From contig CBDETM010000002.1 of NCBI GenBank assembly GCA_965242905.1, positions 1,860,001-1,924,000 on the forward strand: DNA of 64,000 nt, written 5' to 3'. Positions 54,301-62,159 of this stretch are shown one piece after another. Source of the stretch: Bin5 sp965242905. Lineage in GTDB: Bacteria; Chloroflexota; Anaerolineae; Caldilineales; Caldilineaceae. The notes beneath the pieces are model-generated. The model saw only the letters and a program-made list of their open reading frames with translations, was not told where the DNA came from and searched no databases. How positions within the stretch are numbered: the stretch's first letter is position 1; the number at the start of each line of letters is the position of its first letter. The translations under genes were made by a program, and so were the position numbers.

Positions 54301-54574
54301 GCCCGGTGAGCAACCGTTCGAGATAGAAGGGGGGCAGGCGGTTATCACGCAGGGTGAACAGGTTGAGTGTGATCTCGTCCTGATGATTGAGTTGATCGGA
54401 CGGCAGGAGGGCGGCAAAACGGGTGATGCGGGTCAGGTCGGGGCCGTCAACGCCGGTAGCAGAGCGCTGTTCCTGGGCAGACTGCAGGCGCGGCGCCAGG
54501 TGGAGCATCGTCTGCAGGCCCCATCCACCAAGACATAGTATTGCGGCTCGGCTGCGGGTTGCGCCGGGAATCAT
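51302..54574 (-). CDS. Large membrane protein, probable degenerate tubulin-like (Tubulin_2) paralogue
   Basis: 1090 residues, family not certain. The N-terminus ILCLGGWGLQTMLHLAPRL has the GGxG opening found in the tubulin-like neighbour (VVGVGGMGTNAVRAVKRRL). Later segments run parallel to that protein: RHIAQVVGIFAAG with RVVGIFFLPD, and FDRIYLVDREKSNQGLARNS with FDFIFLVGRTNRDGRSLARK. The GTP-binding signature (GGTGAG in the neighbour) is absent; LYEPLTSALIWPAIAHQL stands at its place. Around residues 645-725 there are two hydrophobic segments (VLGLLSGIVILTLLYLFGTG; AATFIGLMIGAFLGATT), followed by a charged helical C-terminal region of about 360 residues. My reading is a membrane-anchored, non-GTP-binding partner of the tubulin-like protein. 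It follows that gene across repeat copy E. Confidence 0.7.
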   Translation of the reverse strand: MIPGATRSRAAILCLGGWGLQTMLHLAPRLQSAQEQRSATGVDGPDLTRITRFAALLPSDQLNHQDEITLNLFTLRDNRLPPFYLERLLTGLMRSPPPAVPEPPQTTNHWRGATSQRRASLLLAAAGDALHPLQWQDTQSTPYSPAAAKSSRRGIPWPFRRTNKDAGDSGLPGGANIPPASPTAPSDPPTRRHAFRAALRDGGSIAHLVASNIIDPIRADTLVPGDPFVQTTLYVIAPLYEPLTSALIWPAIAHQLNYLGQRHIAQVVGIFAAGSYATDNSRIVEDASCYATLAELEAFSGLRRANLKQVISSIWKGSKARGNIPEEWLGRPLFDRIYLVDREKSNQGLARNSYELSVLVGNTLQALIAADGAAYIDEQVGIDLRNAGDRPYSLLGAAADHVPLDYIFRAAQQHEGKRLVREQVLLQPASVLDAPVPGTPGPGSVDRLEPLASLQHLGATSHQVLNRLIEQMPDLFRVLNPESIQDLAVHPGYVLPSATARKMRGLNPVRWQAAFDSQLQSVLAQSEGDFGTGALDTAWGLDALDAEGLPVNPTDNRFLPALAQQMRAHLLNLIGSEPSGLMHARRQLHQWLFELEQERLYPSLAADAAAFAPASADRVERQLELRDWRNRYRRTLADKPSLFGSLSRVLGLLSGIVILTLLYLFGTGLVNNADDIVTVQNDPSVLTQLMTGASLDAVVDFIGNEANAATFIGLMIGAFLGATTSYRRRAQRVQKLRRERVNLACSELTARLQNSVWRGLGRVHDRLEQLLKQMDHTLEQTCLSLQDWSVSENMPPLPPEDAITSHLYRPHLSQNMWERCLAFMRGRQDADAGGQTAGHPHSAAPGYRGGEERLRAIWTTPNRLQRLAALFTGQEASSLPFADVLASYMRESAQAAAGENPPALPEQEPEGGRVEHDSETEAARRAFVRTLAQEYNLEHLLWRDASSAEGFASLYPDGEFTPVSTATLRYLESMWNHAKPSANYDVSDRLAAHGLPVEFAAVSGDPDSDLTEDVMQSLRIPRLLTGNPFQIAFVRTLHGLELSDLGSMTRYLAELGRMDSAARQQILLTDVIHSEMYNQQDPRDSRTAWS

Positions 54575-54681
54575 TGGTAGTTGCTGGTTTTAGTTTCTGG
54601 TTCTTGGTTGCCGGGTTGCGTTCGGCGTCAAGTAACTTATTTTATAACAGATGGCCCGGGTTGGTACAGGGCTACCGATCT

Positions 54682-55134
54682 GCGGGGTGCATCCCAATAT
54701 TGGGGCGAACTTTCATATACCCCTGGAGGCACCCAAGCCATGGTCAGTTCCCATTCCAGTTTCCGCCAGAATAAGCGCCGTCTCTGACCACTGCTTTTCT
54801 GGGCGGTCGGGCCTATTCGGCCCTCCCTTGTGCGGGGGCTCCGCCCCCGCAACGCCCCCTCTCCTACAACATGCCTCATCGACCGGGTGTCGATATTGGT
54901 GACAGGTGCCTTATCGAAGGTGTCCAGCCAGACCACGTCCCGCCAGTCCCATCAGATTCCCGTAGGTGCCGGCCTTGTGCCTGTCCTCGCACCCTCCCCA
55001 ACTGACGGATTCCACCGTACGGCCCGGCTTGGCGCCTGCACTGCGTCTCGCCCAAGGACGGTAAACAACGCCAGCCACTGTTGGCACTGATTCCCCGCCA
55101 AACTGTTCCTACCCCAAATCTGGGATGCACCCGA
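54682..55134 (-). repeat. Intergenic MITE-like repeat, copy E (about 453 bp, reversed)
   Basis: Full copy in the opposite orientation to A and B, lying between the tubulin-like gene and its paralogue and filling most of that 590-base gap. The two ends are inverted repeats of each other: GGGGTGCATCCCAATATTGG (54684-54703) and CCAAATCTGGGATGCACCCG (55114-55133). The core (54801-54860) carries the GCGGGGGC-TCC-GCCCCCGC hairpin at 54832-54850. The plus-strand frame 54830-55090 (MRGLRPRNAPSP...) is an artefact of the repeat. Confidence 0.82.
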
Positions 55135-55164
55135 TCTGCGGCAGGCCTGGTTGTCAAACCAATG

Positions 55165-57642
55165 CTATAAGTCGTTCTCGGTGATTTCGGGCAGGTCGAC
55201 CCAGGCGGGATGGAGATGAAACTCCTCGCGGGCGGGGAAATCGAGTTTGTTTTCATATTGTGCCCGAAACTCGTCCAGACGGTCGATCAGTGTCACCGGC
55301 AGGCCGTGTACGATCCAGACGGCATCCATGCGTCCGGTATCGCCGGTGGGTATCCATTTCATGTCCTCCTGACCGACCATCGCCAACGCCAGCTGGGCGT
55401 CGTCCTCGCGCGTTGATGGCGTGGCGGCCAGGCGGATATGCTCCAGGTTGCCGTCGTGGAAGCTGAATCGGTCCGAATCCCAACGGATGTAGGGGTTCAG
55501 ACGGTCCAGCCACTGCTGGACGCGGTTGTTGGGTAGAGGCCGGGCGTGCTGGGTCTCTTCGCCATGTTGCACGCCGATAATGTGGCGGATGTCGACGCAC
55601 TGCAGCACCCTGCCCAACAAGCCCCTTTCGGTGGCGATCGCATTGGTGAGGTTTGCGAAGAGCTCCTCACCGCTGACTGCCTGTCCGAAGTTCAAGGTGC
55701 GGTCGATAACCGGCCCGAGCAGGACCTCCCAGTCACTGGAGTAGACGACCTGGGCTGCGTTGCGATAGAAGTGCTGCAGATAGTCGCGCCCGACTGCGCC
55801 GGTCTCCAGTTCATAGTAGGTGTTGGTGCTGGCGGTGCCGTCGGGGATGCGGGGGTCGATCCGTTCCGCGGCCCGCCTGGCAGCATGATTGGCCCGGCCG
55901 AGTGCGCTGCCGGCATAGTCGATCTGTGAGCGGAACAGTTCCCGCAGCTGTGTGCCGTAGGCGAAGAGGCGCTCGACGAGGATTCGCTCCAGGATGTCGC
56001 GGCGCTGATTAAGACGGGCGCGGGCCTTGCGCTGGCGCATGTCACGGGCGCGGTCGCGGGCCTGGCGGGGGTTGAAGGCGGCCAGCATGAGGTCGCCGAG
56101 GCCACCGGCGATCTGGCCGATCTGCTCGGCGGCGCCGCCCTGCTGGGCCAGGAGGGAGCGCCAGCGGACGCGGTCCTCCTCCATCACGGGATGGTTGTTG
56201 AGCAGAAAAAGTCTTTGTTTTGTCAGCGATTCGTTGGGCGCGGTGGAGGGGTTCAGCGGCGCCAGCAGGTCGGCCAGCGTCAGCGCGCCGCGCAGCCCGG
56301 TATCGAGGATTACCTGGCGGAATGTTTCGTCGACCGCGGACTTGAAGCCGAGCCACGCGCCGCGTTGTTCCTCAATCTCCTCGGCCATCTCTTCCAGCCG
56401 GTCGTTGTCCAGCGAGAGATAGCGGGACCGCATCCTGGCCAGGAGCCCCTGCCAGGCGGTAACAACCTTTTGGCGTGTCTGTGGGGAGATCGGTTGGCGG
56501 GGGTCGTTGAGCTCCGGTCCTGCGGCCAGGCGCCGCAAGCAGTCGGCCAGGAATGCCTGCTGCCAGAAGTTGACCAGTGATTCGTCGGGCGCGACGATGG
56601 CGGAGGCGGCAAAGCTGCTGTAGACCAGGTAGTTTCCCTTCGCCGGAGGCCGCCCAGTGCGGCGGTCGTTCACCACCTCGGCGGCGGCGACGCTGCCGGA
56701 CATACGCTCGCGTACGACGTTCACTTCCAGGCCGAGAATCTCGCTGCTCAGATGGCTGATGGCAGTGAGCTGGATCAGATGTGCGGCCAGGTTTTCGGCA
56801 TCGGCCTTGCGTGCCAGGCTGCGGCCGTCGCGATTGGTACGCCCGACCAGAAAAATAAAGTCGAAGGGTGCGTAGGGGGTATCGGGCAGCGCCCTCTGTT
56901 CGCTGGGGTATAGCTCCTGGAACTGCTGCGTTTCCTGGAAGTAGTTCAACTCTTTGAGCGCGGCGTAGGCGTTGGCTTTTATGCGCCGGCGCTGCAGGTC
57001 GCTGTTGATCTCCTCTTCGAGTACGTCGGGCAGGAAGAAGATGCCAACGACGCGGGCGTTGCTGCGCACGAGGGCGCGCACGCGGTGCGCCACGTCCATA
57101 AACATGCCGGCGCCGGTGCCGCCGCAAAGGCTGCTGACGATATAGACGAGCTGGTAGTTGCTCATCACGGGGAAGCGGCGGTTCTGCGCCATCTCCAGAT
57201 CGCGGATCTTGTCCAGGGCTGCGTATTTAGTCTCGAGCAGTCTTTTGAAGGTGACGTAGTTGCGGAAGAAGGAGAGCCGCCCGATGGGCCGCAGTTGTTT
57301 GGCGCCGTTGTGGATATAGCCGAGCGGGATCGAGGGGTAGTCCCACCAGCGGGCGATTTCGGGATGGTTTTCGAGGTTGTCGACGAGGCGTGTTGCGTCG
57401 AATTTGCCCATGTAGGCCGATTCATCGGCGTAGAGAGGCTCCTGATCGAGCCTGTTGATCAGCGGTTCGGTATCCAGCGCCAGAAGCTGGATCATTGCCG
57501 GCAGTGTTTCGCCGCCCCATGCTTTGCGCAGGCGCCGTTTGACGGCCCGCACAGCATTGGTGCCCATACCGCCTACGCCGACGACGAGAGTCGGATAAAT
57601 TGTCGGCTTTTCACTGATAAACGGCGCCCCGTTTTGCTCCAT
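55165..57642 (-). CDS. Tubulin/FtsZ-like GTPase (Tubulin_2 type)
   Basis: 825-residue protein whose N-terminal half is a tubulin/FtsZ-like nucleotide-binding domain. VVGVGGMGTNAVRAVKRRL (20-38) is the first glycine loop, and SSLCGGTGAGMFMDVAHRVR (170-189) carries GGTGAG, the tubulin signature loop T4. RVVGIFFLPDVLEEE and NAYAALKELNYF follow as in Tubulin_2 proteins. The C-terminal 350 residues are mostly helical with many Arg (RARDMRQRKARARLNQRRDI) and have no membrane segment. FtsZ is about 350-400 residues, so this is a much larger relative and not a division FtsZ. Upstream is a VWA protein and downstream a probable degenerate paralogue. Families of this kind have been linked by gene context to VWA proteins in a proposed membrane-remodelling system; polymerisation is inferred, not shown. 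Confidence 0.85.
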   Translation of the reverse strand: MEQNGAPFISEKPTIYPTLVVGVGGMGTNAVRAVKRRLRKAWGGETLPAMIQLLALDTEPLINRLDQEPLYADESAYMGKFDATRLVDNLENHPEIARWWDYPSIPLGYIHNGAKQLRPIGRLSFFRNYVTFKRLLETKYAALDKIRDLEMAQNRRFPVMSNYQLVYIVSSLCGGTGAGMFMDVAHRVRALVRSNARVVGIFFLPDVLEEEINSDLQRRRIKANAYAALKELNYFQETQQFQELYPSEQRALPDTPYAPFDFIFLVGRTNRDGRSLARKADAENLAAHLIQLTAISHLSSEILGLEVNVVRERMSGSVAAAEVVNDRRTGRPPAKGNYLVYSSFAASAIVAPDESLVNFWQQAFLADCLRRLAAGPELNDPRQPISPQTRQKVVTAWQGLLARMRSRYLSLDNDRLEEMAEEIEEQRGAWLGFKSAVDETFRQVILDTGLRGALTLADLLAPLNPSTAPNESLTKQRLFLLNNHPVMEEDRVRWRSLLAQQGGAAEQIGQIAGGLGDLMLAAFNPRQARDRARDMRQRKARARLNQRRDILERILVERLFAYGTQLRELFRSQIDYAGSALGRANHAARRAAERIDPRIPDGTASTNTYYELETGAVGRDYLQHFYRNAAQVVYSSDWEVLLGPVIDRTLNFGQAVSGEELFANLTNAIATERGLLGRVLQCVDIRHIIGVQHGEETQHARPLPNNRVQQWLDRLNPYIRWDSDRFSFHDGNLEHIRLAATPSTREDDAQLALAMVGQEDMKWIPTGDTGRMDAVWIVHGLPVTLIDRLDEFRAQYENKLDFPAREEFHLHPAWVDLPEITENDL

Positions 57643-57780
57643 AAGTGGCTTCCTTCTAAAGAATCTTATCGTCCGTACTCAGTCTCGCGTCCTCGTTCTC
57701 ATTCATACAGGTTGCCTCCAACAGTCTTAATCTCCGGCGCCAGCGGCATGCTGCAGCAGCAGCGCATTGAAAACCGGGGG

Positions 57781-60700
57781 TTAGAAACTGTCGCGCGGGC
57801 TGCTCCAAGGATCGGCCGCACCGGCGCGGGCGGATGAACCGTTCTGCTCATCGCCGAACGCCCCATCGCCCGGAGTCGGAGAGGACCAGCCCATGTTGTC
57901 GCCCGCTGGCTCCGTCGGGCCGAAATCGCCGGACCCTGCGGCCGAGTAAGGGTCGCCTCCCCAGCCATTCTGGTCCCAGGCTGAGTCCCATGCGGACTCC
58001 TGTCCACCCGCGCCGGCGTCTTGCCAGCTGTCCGAACTGCCGGAACCGGCAGGACGCGCAGCCGCGGTGTCAGCGATATTCTCAAAGGCAGGGGAATAGC
58101 TTGGAGAACCTGCCGCCGGTCCTGGGACGGGCGGCGGGTAGGACGCGTGCGCTGGCCCCCCGGCCGCACTCGGCGTGACGGGGACGGCAGCGTATCCAGG
58201 CGTAAGCGGCGAATCCTGCCCAGGCAGGGTCAATCCCGGATCTTCGTCGTCATCCATATTGTACCCGCGAGTGCGGGCACGCGCTACCACAATGAGCAGC
58301 GCCAGGAGCGCCATCGGTCCGGTGCAGAAGACCAGCGGGAAAGTGTAGAACGGACGCAGCCACCACTCCACATAGCGCTGATAGAGGGTCGGGCTGCGGA
58401 AGCTGATATCGACCGACCTCATCTCGCCAACCAGGCCGACAATGCTCAACAGCAGCTCTCCGCTGTAGAAGGAGCCGCGCAGAGCATCTTTGGGCAGGGC
58501 TTTGCGGGCGATGAGGGTGACGGGGACTTCGAAAAAGCCTTCGTCATCGGGGAAACCGTTGACTTCCACCGGCGGGGCTTCAAGGAAGAGTTCATCCAGT
58601 TTCATCACGCCGCTGCCGGTCTCTCCCGACGCGGTAATCCCAACGATTTCAAGTACAAAAGGCGTCTTGCCGTTGAAACGCAGGTAGAGCGTCTCCGTCG
58701 CCTTTTCGCCGGGCCGCCCCAGATCACCAAAATCGAGCGCGCCGGCGACACCCCACTCCACATCACGAATCTGGATACGGAAAGGCACAGTCGCCGCCGA
58801 GGAGGGATCGGCGGCGGAGGGGGAGTGAGCGGAAAGGACATCGAAATCCTGGCTGGGACCGGCCAGAGTAAGGAGGCCGTGACAGCTGCCGGCGGACATG
58901 GGCCCTTCGCTTTGCAGACGCAAGGGCAGCGCCCAGTTCGCCGGTTGCGTACCATCCGAGCCCGCGGTATCAGTCGAGCCGTCGCCCGCGGCCTCGATGG
59001 GTTGCAGGTCACCGGCGGTGGCGGTGAGGCCGCTGCAACTGCTTTCGGCCAGTTCAACGGTCAAGCGAAAGGGGATGTCCCCGCTAAAGGCGACCGGGAG
59101 CAGGATCTGCTCGTCCAGCCGGAAGTTCGGTGAGGTATCGTAGAGCAGTGCGCCGAAGTCGGCCTCCTGCACCTGGATGCGCGCCTGGGAGCGGGGTATG
59201 TCCAGGAGCACAGCCAGCGAGGGGGCGGGACGCACCTGGACCTCCATGGGCAGACCGGAGGGGCTAAAGGCCGACAGATTGAGCTGGCCTTCGTACTGGC
59301 CGGGGCGCAGCAGGTCGAGGCCGTCAACGTGCAGGAGAGCTGTTTGAATGCCGTTTTCGGGCACTTCCACGGAAAGGTTTACGGAGGCCTCGCGCATGAT
59401 TTCGCTTGTATCGGACCGGCGCAGGACCAGCGACGCTTCCAGCGTCCCGATCTCTTCAATCGTACTCGCCTGGACCGTGAGCGGCCATCCTTCGGGCGGC
59501 ATTTTGGCCAGATCGATATCGGCCGGCAGGCCGCGCACATAGATCGCCGGTTCCACTTCCAGAAGCATGCGCGCATAGTCTCCGAAACGGACCCCATCGA
59601 TCGCCGCGGTCACCAGGAAGAGCGCCTCGTAGTCACGCCCGTCCTGCGGCATAAAGCCGTCGTCTGAGCAGACATGTTCACCGCAGTTGATGCGTCTCCG
59701 GTAAACAATATCGCCGCCGTCAAGGTCGGTAATGTAGACGGCGGCCTGGATATCTTCCAGTTGGATACCGGGGCCAAAACCGACCTGCAGCTGCAGGCTG
59801 CCGTCCTGCAGAATTCCGGGTTTGCTGGCAGAGGGCGAGAAGACCTGTGCCTTGGGCAGATGCTCCGAGGTAAGAAGCCGGAAGGTACGCTGCAGTTGCA
59901 GCGGTTCTCTATCCTCTCCCAACTGAACTATGACCTCTTCCACGCCGCCTGAAAGCTGCTGGACGGCGACCGTTCTGCCGCTGAGCGGGTCCTGTCCCAG
60001 GAGGGGAATGGGCAGGTTGCCGTTGAGCATCAGCGGTTCGTCCGCAGCGGGCCCGGCGCCGGCAAAAACGACGAGAGGGGATTTACCGGCAGGATAGTAG
60101 CGCGTTGAGGCTGTATTGCCTGGCACGCTTGGAGGGGGGAAGAGCAGCTCAGGATAGCTGTCGGCCTGGACGACGGCGAAGCTGCTCAGGTCGGTCGTTT
60201 TGGCGACCCAATCACCGGCAGATAGCGGTGCGACAGCGACGTTGAGGTCGATGTTGCCGTCGGCGAGCAGGCTCTGTGTCGGCATGGGCGCGCCGTCGCG
60301 TTCTACAGCGGTGATCGCCGACTGCGGGCTGACAAAGGCGATACTGCCGGCGCCATGGGCATTGCGAATGGAGATGGTCAGGTTGCCCTGTACATTGCGG
60401 TGGGTGACGACCGAGCGGTCCGACTTCATTTCGGCGAAAAGCTCGCTGAAGATTAGCAGAAGGTCCTGTGAACTCTTGGCCTCCCGCGCCAGCGGCGAAC
60501 TGGTTTTGAGAAAATCGCCGGCGCAGCCCGCATCGGCATTGCAGAGGATCACGGGGTAGAGCAGTGCGCCAGCGTCCTCGATCTGCGCCATGAGATTGGT
60601 GATGGTCCCTCTCTGGCCGGTGACATGTAACGGAGCAGTCGGTTCCCCGTCGGTCAGCAGCAGCACGTACTGGCTGCGGTCGGGGTCGCCATGAACCTCA

Positions 60701-61299
60701 AGCAACCGCAGCGCCTCCTGCAGCCCCAGGTCCATGCGTGTGTAGCCGCGCAGCGAATACTCTTCGGGGGATTGAAGCGAGGCAGCCAGCCGGCTACGGT
60801 TTTCAGGGCTTCCAACCTCCTGCAGCAGGCTCATGGCACCGACGCCTTCGGCGGTACTGTCGAAACGCAGCACGGCGATGCGGTCCTCGCTGTCGGCCAG
60901 ATGGACCAGCAGGCGGGCGGCGCTGTAGCGCAGTTCGTTGGGGTCGCTGGGGGCGTTTAGCGCGGCGTCTTCACAAGGGGGACCGGCGGGCGGTTGGCCC
61001 TGCGGCCAGGGCCAGCAGGTGGCCATGCTGCCGGAGTCATCGAGGATGACGATTACGTCGATAGGGGCAGCGCCGGTCGTGGATTGATGTTGAGGTGCAG
61101 TTTGGACTTCGGCACGTACCGGCGCGGGGGCATGGCCCGTTATCAACAGGAAGAGAAAGGCACTTAACAGACAAGCAGACACGGCCCAAAGCCGCCGGCC
61201 CCAATTTTGAGAGAAACGGCGGACGAGCGGGGACCGCTGGTAAACGTTTCCGTGCAGATGGCGCTCCTGACACCTGTGGTACTGCACTGAGGCGAGCAA
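57781..61299 (-). CDS. Large secreted VWA-domain protein with C-terminal membrane anchor
   Basis: 1172 residues. A basic N-terminus and a hydrophobic segment (LWAVSACLLSAFLFLLITGH) act as signal or anchor. Residues about 80-290 form a von Willebrand A domain with an intact MIDAS: DDSGSMATC, GYTRMDLG and LLTDGEPTAP. About 650 residues of beta-sandwich-like extracellular domains follow (VSGEV-like strands such as MRSVDISFRSPTLYQRYVEW near the end). A single helix (FCTGPMALLALLIVVARAR, about residue 990) then leads into an acidic and then Pro/Gly/Ser-rich cytoplasmic tail of about 165 residues. The tail could contact the cytoplasmic tubulin-like protein encoded next. The start at TTG 61299 is uncertain; other starts could shorten the tail before the signal. 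First gene of the block. Confidence 0.85.
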   Translation of the reverse strand: MLASVQYHRCQERHLHGNVYQRSPLVRRFSQNWGRRLWAVSACLLSAFLFLLITGHAPAPVRAEVQTAPQHQSTTGAAPIDVIVILDDSGSMATCWPWPQGQPPAGPPCEDAALNAPSDPNELRYSAARLLVHLADSEDRIAVLRFDSTAEGVGAMSLLQEVGSPENRSRLAASLQSPEEYSLRGYTRMDLGLQEALRLLEVHGDPDRSQYVLLLTDGEPTAPLHVTGQRGTITNLMAQIEDAGALLYPVILCNADAGCAGDFLKTSSPLAREAKSSQDLLLIFSELFAEMKSDRSVVTHRNVQGNLTISIRNAHGAGSIAFVSPQSAITAVERDGAPMPTQSLLADGNIDLNVAVAPLSAGDWVAKTTDLSSFAVVQADSYPELLFPPPSVPGNTASTRYYPAGKSPLVVFAGAGPAADEPLMLNGNLPIPLLGQDPLSGRTVAVQQLSGGVEEVIVQLGEDREPLQLQRTFRLLTSEHLPKAQVFSPSASKPGILQDGSLQLQVGFGPGIQLEDIQAAVYITDLDGGDIVYRRRINCGEHVCSDDGFMPQDGRDYEALFLVTAAIDGVRFGDYARMLLEVEPAIYVRGLPADIDLAKMPPEGWPLTVQASTIEEIGTLEASLVLRRSDTSEIMREASVNLSVEVPENGIQTALLHVDGLDLLRPGQYEGQLNLSAFSPSGLPMEVQVRPAPSLAVLLDIPRSQARIQVQEADFGALLYDTSPNFRLDEQILLPVAFSGDIPFRLTVELAESSCSGLTATAGDLQPIEAAGDGSTDTAGSDGTQPANWALPLRLQSEGPMSAGSCHGLLTLAGPSQDFDVLSAHSPSAADPSSAATVPFRIQIRDVEWGVAGALDFGDLGRPGEKATETLYLRFNGKTPFVLEIVGITASGETGSGVMKLDELFLEAPPVEVNGFPDDEGFFEVPVTLIARKALPKDALRGSFYSGELLLSIVGLVGEMRSVDISFRSPTLYQRYVEWWLRPFYTFPLVFCTGPMALLALLIVVARARTRGYNMDDDEDPGLTLPGQDSPLTPGYAAVPVTPSAAGGPAHASYPPPVPGPAAGSPSYSPAFENIADTAAARPAGSGSSDSWQDAGAGGQESAWDSAWDQNGWGGDPYSAAGSGDFGPTEPAGDNMGWSSPTPGDGAFGDEQNGSSARAGAADPWSSPRDSF

Positions 61300-61347
61300 C
61301 CTATCAACGCATTACTGGCTCTACCAGTTCCAATAGAGAAGCAAGCA

Positions 61348-61483
61348 CGCGCATCGGCTCCGAGTTCCCCTGCTTTACCGGCAGGGATACAGTCCCCCAC
61401 AGGTCAAACCCGTCGAACACCCCAATCCCGCGGTGTTCGACGGCATAGACTTGCAGTGAGCGAAATGCGCGCGCATCGGCTCC
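61348..61483 (-). other. Structured leader upstream of the VWA gene
   Basis: A perfect 11-bp stem CGTCGAACACC / GGTGTTCGACG with a 10-base loop spans 61411-61442. A second hairpin CCCTGC-n7-GCAGGG lies at 61368-61386. The pair is bracketed by a 14-base direct repeat CGCGCATCGGCTCC (61348-61361 and 61470-61483). No T run follows on either strand, so it is not a simple terminator. It lies between a candidate promoter and the VWA start. Confidence 0.55.
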
Positions 61484-61499
61484 TATTCTATCTGTCAAA

Positions 61500-61529
61500 A
61501 TTGTATCACAGCGCGGATTGGCGATACAA
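61500..61529 (-). promoter_or_regulatory. Candidate promoter for the VWA / tubulin-like block
   Basis: On the minus strand TTGTAT (complement of 61524-61529) and an extended -10 TGATACAAT (TACAAT is the complement of 61500-61505) are 18 bases apart. The -35 is poor but the TGn extension helps. It would make a leader of about 190 bases holding the hairpins. Confidence 0.35.
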
Positions 61530-61949
61530 GACAACCGGCCCAGGCCGGGGCCTGTTTCCTGCTCCGGTTTCCGGGTAGTGGGCAGCGGATGAAATGCCCC
61601 GGAACCGGCAATGTGTTTCGGAAAGAGTTTCAGGCGGCTACACTGGAGATGTGGCTGGAGAGGCCGTGCCTGCGGGCGTCGACCGGTTGCCTATTTCCGG
61701 TTTTCGTCAGTGACCCTCGTCTGGAGCCGTCGATGAAAAATGCGAAATGAGGACCGGAAACTTCCGCCCAGCTATTGGGCGATTTGCCTACGATCTGCCA
61801 ATGAATTGCAGATCCTGGCAGGAAGTGTCGGAGCGATCACCTTTTCGGCAGTAGCGGAATTTACGCATGTGGATCTCGCCTGAGGTTACGAACTTCGCCA
61901 AGGCTGCGCGTTGGAGGCGCCGGCACGAATCAGGCTGTTGCGAGGCACT

Positions 61950-62068
61950 TTGGGCTGGCGGCCGCCTGCGCCTGTCGCGGCACACTGGCGGCTGGGCGTG
62001 TCTTCGCGGGAGGCGTTGCGGGGGGTGTCCCCCCCGCACAAGGGAGGTCGCTTGCTGCCGACCGCCCA
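61950..62068 (+). repeat. Divergent intergenic repeat core, copy F
   Basis: The core at 62008-62068 keeps the shape but not the exact bases: hairpin 1 is GCGGGGGG-TGT-C-CCCCCCGC (62018-62037), and hairpin 2 is GGTCG-n8-CGACC (62046-62063). CACAAGGGAGG between them and GACCGCCCA at the end are unchanged. The left flank is similar in part to copies C and D. It lies in the 860-base gap between the VWA and DsbA-type genes; the stretch 61540-61950 shows nothing I can support. Confidence 0.65.
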
Positions 62069-62159
62069 AATATGCAACAACCCCCGGCGCCGAACACCGG
62101 GGGCCAGGGGTCAGCAGAAACTAGCGGCGAAGAATGGGAGAATTGGGGCAAGACAACAG

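Noticed and set aside
55165..57642. Assigning the tubulin-like gene as ftsZ
   Set aside because: It is more than twice the usual FtsZ length, with a Tubulin_2-type layout and no division genes around it.
61304..61534. 76-residue minus-strand open frame upstream of the VWA gene
   Set aside because: It covers the hairpins and direct repeats, has no good start signal, and a candidate promoter lies inside it; more likely a leader.
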